Of a stretch of 8,730 nucleotides of DNA, positions 6,722-8,730 are shown piece by piece. The position numbers and the translations under genes are program-made. Source of the DNA: Spirochaeta sp. Its GTDB lineage: Bacteria > Spirochaetota > Spirochaetia > DSM-27196 > Alkalispirochaetaceae. Numbering within the stretch: the first letter of the stretch is position 1; every line of letters begins with the position of its first letter. The notes beneath the pieces were generated by a model that was not told where the DNA came from, searched no databases, and was given only the letters and a program-made list of their open reading frames with translations. The stretch lies in assembly GCA_027859055.1 (NCBI GenBank), contig JAQIBO010000493.1, positions 1 to 8,730 on the forward strand, given 5' to 3'.

Positions 6722-7585
6722 TTATTCGTCGGAACGTTCCCCCGAAACGGGACCTTGCGGCTCGCTGCGGGCGCTGGTCAACTGTTCCTCAAGCCGGTCG
6801 ATTTCGGCTTCGCGACTTCGGAGAAGGTCCTGCAGCGTGCGCACCTGCGTGGTCAATCGGGTGATCTCTTCGCGGAAATCCTCACCCGCCGCGCTTTGGA
6901 GCCGCTGTTGGTACGAGGTGATCGCCTCCTGGTAGGCGCGTTCGCGACGTTCGAACTCGTCAAGAACCTGAAGATACTCTTCATGGCTCCATTGTAACAG
7001 TTTCAACAACTCCTGCTCACGTGCGTTAAGCTCGATCAGTGCGATACGATACCGCGCCGCTTCAACGCGGAAGCTGGTCGGGTAATCCCGGAGCACCGTT
7101 TCAAACAGCCGTTTGGATTCGTCAAGACGTCCGAGATTGAAAAGCGCCTCCGCGGACCAGTAGATCGCGTTTGCGACAAACGGCGAATCGCTGTACGTCT
7201 CGGTAAATCGGGTAAACGCCTGAATGGCGCCCTGGTAATCCTCGTTCATGAACAGGATGCGGCCCCGCTGGTACCGCGCCTCAACTGCGTGGGGATGATC
7301 CGGGAAGGTGCGCAGAAAATACTCGATGTTGCGCTCCGCTTCACCGAGGCGCCCGGTCGCCATCGCCGATTTGGAAAGCCAGAAATACGCATCCGCTTCG
7401 GTCGCCTCGCCGGGTTCTCCGAGCAGGGCCTCACGAAAGATGAGAATCGCCGTCTCGAAGTCGCTGTTACTGAACGCGTCAATTCCGTCATCGATAAGCC
7501 CGGTGTCGGCGGACGCAGTGACGGTTATGCACCCGAGAAGCAGAACGCTTAACAGGGTGGTACGCAATCTCACTGACATTTTCAT
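6722..7585 (-). CDS. Exported TPR protein with C-terminal coiled coil
   Basis: Function not established; the layout recalls BamD- and CpoB(YbgF)-like envelope TPR proteins, though neither family fits cleanly. The 287-residue protein begins with a signal peptide: basic MKMSVRLR, hydrophobic core TTLLSVLLLG, then two possible processing sites. One is a lipobox-like LLGC with Cys19; the other is a signal peptidase I site after ASA (24-26). Four or so TPR-like repeats span about 33-185 (for example AYFWLSKSAMATGRLGEAER, RYQRGRILFMNEDYQGAIQA, AIYWSAEALFNLGRLDESKR). A charged heptad-rich coiled coil runs from about 188 to 272, with a short polar tail. I chose ATG 7585 because AGGGAG lies seven bases upstream and the signal peptide then starts properly. 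An earlier ATG at 7642, overlapping the rpe stop, would add 19 polar residues in front. It precedes the membrane TPR gene. Confidence 0.82.
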   Translation of the reverse strand: MKMSVRLRTTLLSVLLLGCITVTASADTGLIDDGIDAFSNSDFETAILIFREALLGEPGEATEADAYFWLSKSAMATGRLGEAERNIEYFLRTFPDHPHAVEARYQRGRILFMNEDYQGAIQAFTRFTETYSDSPFVANAIYWSAEALFNLGRLDESKRLFETVLRDYPTSFRVEAARYRIALIELNAREQELLKLLQWSHEEYLQVLDEFERRERAYQEAITSYQQRLQSAAGEDFREEITRLTTQVRTLQDLLRSREAEIDRLEEQLTSARSEPQGPVSGERSDE

Positions 7586-7592
7586 CGGTACA

Positions 7593-7600
7593 CTCCCTTC
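7593..7600 (-). promoter_or_regulatory. Ribosome binding site deciding start at 7585
   Basis: GAAGGGAG on the minus strand ends seven bases before ATG 7585-7583. It supports this start over the in-frame ATG at 7642, and places the signal peptide at the very N-terminus. Confidence 0.7.
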
Positions 7601-7638
7601 TCTATTGTCGGTAGCTCCCGGTATCGGGTTTAGACGAC

Positions 7639-8307
7639 TCATGCCGACCGGTTCGCGTCACCACGGAGCGTGGCGATATATAATGCCGGATCGTCCGCAG
7701 AAAAAAACGCGGAGCCGGAAACCATGACATCCACCCCGGCGTTCCGGGCGTCGAGAGCGGTCGTCGCGTTGATACCGCCGTCGACCTGAATCAGAAAGCC
7801 GGCTCCGGTATCCCGGCGCATCGCGACCACTTCTTTGACCTTCTCCAAACAACGAGGTATCAAAGACTGTCCACCGTAGCCGGGATTGACCGTCATCACG
7901 AGCAGTAAATCTATATCGGAAAGGAGTTCCCGCACCGCCCACGACGGAGTGGAGGGTACGATCGCAACTCCCGGACGTTTTCCGGCGTCGCGTATCCGCT
8001 GTACCAGACGGTGGGCGTGAACGACCGCCTCAAGATGAAACGTCACGAGATCTGCGCCGGCCTCGATAAACACGTCCACTACCCGTTCAGGATTATCTAC
8101 CATCAGGTGAACATCAAGGAGCGCGTCGGTATACCCGCGGATGTCGGCGACCATTTTGGGACCGAACGTGATAGGAGGGACAAAGTGCCCATCCATCACA
8201 TCCAGATGGACCCAGTCGCCACCGGCGTTTCGTATCGTGTCAATTCCCGAGCGGACATTTCCAAAGTCAGCGGCAAGGATTGACGGCGCGATTAGCGGTT
8301 GTTTCAT
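7639..8307 (-). CDS. rpe: Ribulose-phosphate 3-epimerase
   Basis: Rpe interconverts ribulose-5-phosphate and xylulose-5-phosphate in the pentose phosphate pathway, as a metal-dependent TIM barrel. The 222 residues are a normal length. The motifs are in order: IAPSILAADF (6-15); HLDVMDGHFVP (34-44), with metal ligands H34 and D36; DVHLMV (65-70), with H67; MTVNPGYGGQ (138-147), the phosphate-side loop; VDGGIN (175-180), with the D176 ligand; and VSGSAFF (196-202). The start ATG 8307-8305 gives the standard N-terminus, but its ribosome site is poor (GAGG 14 bases upstream). An in-frame ATG at 8334 would add nine residues and has no better site. It is the first gene of the operon rpe > TPR > TPR > dtd and diverges from a TPR gene. 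Confidence 0.97.
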   Translation of the reverse strand: MKQPLIAPSILAADFGNVRSGIDTIRNAGGDWVHLDVMDGHFVPPITFGPKMVADIRGYTDALLDVHLMVDNPERVVDVFIEAGADLVTFHLEAVVHAHRLVQRIRDAGKRPGVAIVPSTPSWAVRELLSDIDLLLVMTVNPGYGGQSLIPRCLEKVKEVVAMRRDTGAGFLIQVDGGINATTALDARNAGVDVMVSGSAFFSADDPALYIATLRGDANRSA

Positions 8308-8354
8308 ACTGGTCGAGCATACCTCATGCGGCATATCAGAGAAAAGGCGGTTCG

Positions 8355-8382
8355 TTGACCTTTCTTCGCAACATGTTATAAT
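8355..8382 (+). promoter_or_regulatory. Strong sigma-70-type promoter for the rightward TPR gene
   Basis: TTGACC (8355-8360), a 16 bp spacer and a perfect TATAAT (8377-8382), with a TGT extension just before the -10. The predicted start is near 8389, giving a leader of about 27 nt that contains the AAAGGA ribosome site. This is the best-matching promoter in the window. Confidence 0.7.
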
Positions 8383-8402
8383 GCAAAGAAACGCAGTGTA
8401 AA
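8375..8402 (-). promoter_or_regulatory. Candidate promoter of the rpe operon
   Basis: On the minus strand TTTACA (8402-8397) and TATAAC (8380-8375) each match consensus at five of six positions, with a 16 bp spacer. The start would be near 8368, giving an rpe leader of about 60 nt. Its -10 overlaps the -10 of the rightward promoter. Confidence 0.5.
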
Positions 8403-8406
8403 AGGA
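8401..8406 (+). promoter_or_regulatory. Ribosome binding site for the TTG start at 8416
   Basis: AAAGGA ends nine bases before TTG 8416-8418. It supports that start over the unsupported GTG at 8437. Confidence 0.6.
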
Positions 8407-8415
8407 TGCGATCAG

Positions 8416-8730
8416 TTGGACAAGCACTCAGACAATGTGCACGACCTGTTACAGCGTGCTGCTGAGCTTATTGTTTCGCACCATTTACCGGAAGCGAATC
8501 AGGAGTTGGAACGGGCGCTGTCTATCGACTTCGACCACGAAGAGGTGGTGACCTCGCTGAAGTATTCCAATTTCTGGAACGATCGTCAGCAACGAGTCGA
8601 GGGACTCGCCGATCCGTTTGAGCGCGGCGAGTATCTGCTGACACAGTGGAACGTATTTCAGGGGTTTGTGGATCGTGTCGGTCCACGGATCGAATTGACG
8701 ATGAACGCGTTCCGCCAACACGTGTTTCGG
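8416..8730 (+). CDS. TPR-type protein, 5' part only
   Basis: Function unknown; 105 codons are visible and the frame is open to the right edge. The start is taken as TTG 8416, preceded by AAAGGA nine bases upstream and a strong promoter (8355-8382). Residues 8-40 form a TPR-like helical pair (DLLQRAAELIVSHHLPEANQ, then ERALSIDFDHEEV). This is followed by YSNFWNDR (50-57) and DPFERGEYLLTQWNVF (66-81), which resemble TPR proteins I associate with spirochaetes; that resemblance is from memory and unverified. There is no signal peptide or membrane segment in the visible part, so it is probably cytoplasmic. Codon use looks like that of its neighbours. It diverges from rpe and may share regulation with it through the overlapping promoters. 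Confidence 0.75.
   Translation, partial: MDKHSDNVHDLLQRAAELIVSHHLPEANQELERALSIDFDHEEVVTSLKYSNFWNDRQQRVEGLADPFERGEYLLTQWNVFQGFVDRVGPRIELTMNAFRQHVFR

Noticed and set aside
6272..6997. Plus-strand open frame of 241 codons across the two TPR genes
   Set aside because: It shadows two well-supported minus-strand genes, spans their junction and has no family features.
7617..7628. Small hairpin CCCG-N4-CGGG between rpe and the TPR gene as a terminator
   Set aside because: The stem is only four base pairs and no T-run follows on the minus strand.
7586..7642. N-terminal extension of the exported TPR protein from ATG 7642 overlapping the rpe stop as ATGA
   Set aside because: It would put 19 polar residues before the signal peptide, and a good ribosome site lies just before ATG 7585.
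8308..8427. Forty-codon upstream extension of rpe
   Set aside because: It runs through the promoter region and past the conserved Rpe N-terminus; the hydrophobic stretch is out of keeping with a cytoplasmic epimerase.

Overview
This window is compact bacterial chromosome with ordinary housekeeping content. Eleven genes fill almost all of it, and I see no mobile element, CRISPR array, rRNA or tRNA. G+C looks moderately high by eye (not computed). A spirochaete (Spirochaetales-like) is my best guess. It rests on the family resemblance of the TPR proteins, the PRPP synthase type, and the chromosome-segregation/RecA gene block. This is inference, not proof.

Layout: (1) 1-3854, minus strand: a tightly packed operon read recA > scpA > scpB > rluB > cmk. 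recA and scpA overlap by 14 bp, the other gaps are 4-23 bp, and cmk runs off the left edge. It joins recombinational repair (RecA), the SMC condensin accessory subunits (ScpA, ScpB), an rRNA pseudouridine synthase (RluB family) and cytidylate kinase. (2) 3855-3980: a divergent intergenic region with a candidate recA promoter overlapped by an inverted repeat, and a candidate promoter for the rightward gene. (3) 3981-5084, plus strand: a divergent, longer-than-usual ribose-phosphate pyrophosphokinase (prs), apparently with no Shine-Dalgarno sequence. (4) 5100-8307, minus strand: a second operon read rpe > secreted TPR/coiled-coil protein > membrane-anchored TPR protein > dtd. It converges on prs with only 15 bp between stop codons. 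(5) 8308-8415: a divergent promoter region whose two best sigma-70-type -10 elements overlap on opposite strands. (6) 8416-8730, plus strand: the start of a TPR-type gene that runs off the right edge.

Functionally, prs and rpe both touch pentose-phosphate metabolism (ribose-5-phosphate and ribulose-5-phosphate), and cmk feeds nucleotide pools. The recA-scpAB block concerns chromosome maintenance. RluB and Dtd serve ribosome maturation and translation fidelity. The least explained part is the pair of TPR proteins between rpe and dtd, which look like partners at the cell envelope. I found no clearly new multi-gene system. The best leads are that TPR pair, the unusual Prs, the recA regulatory region and the bidirectional promoter at about 8375-8382.
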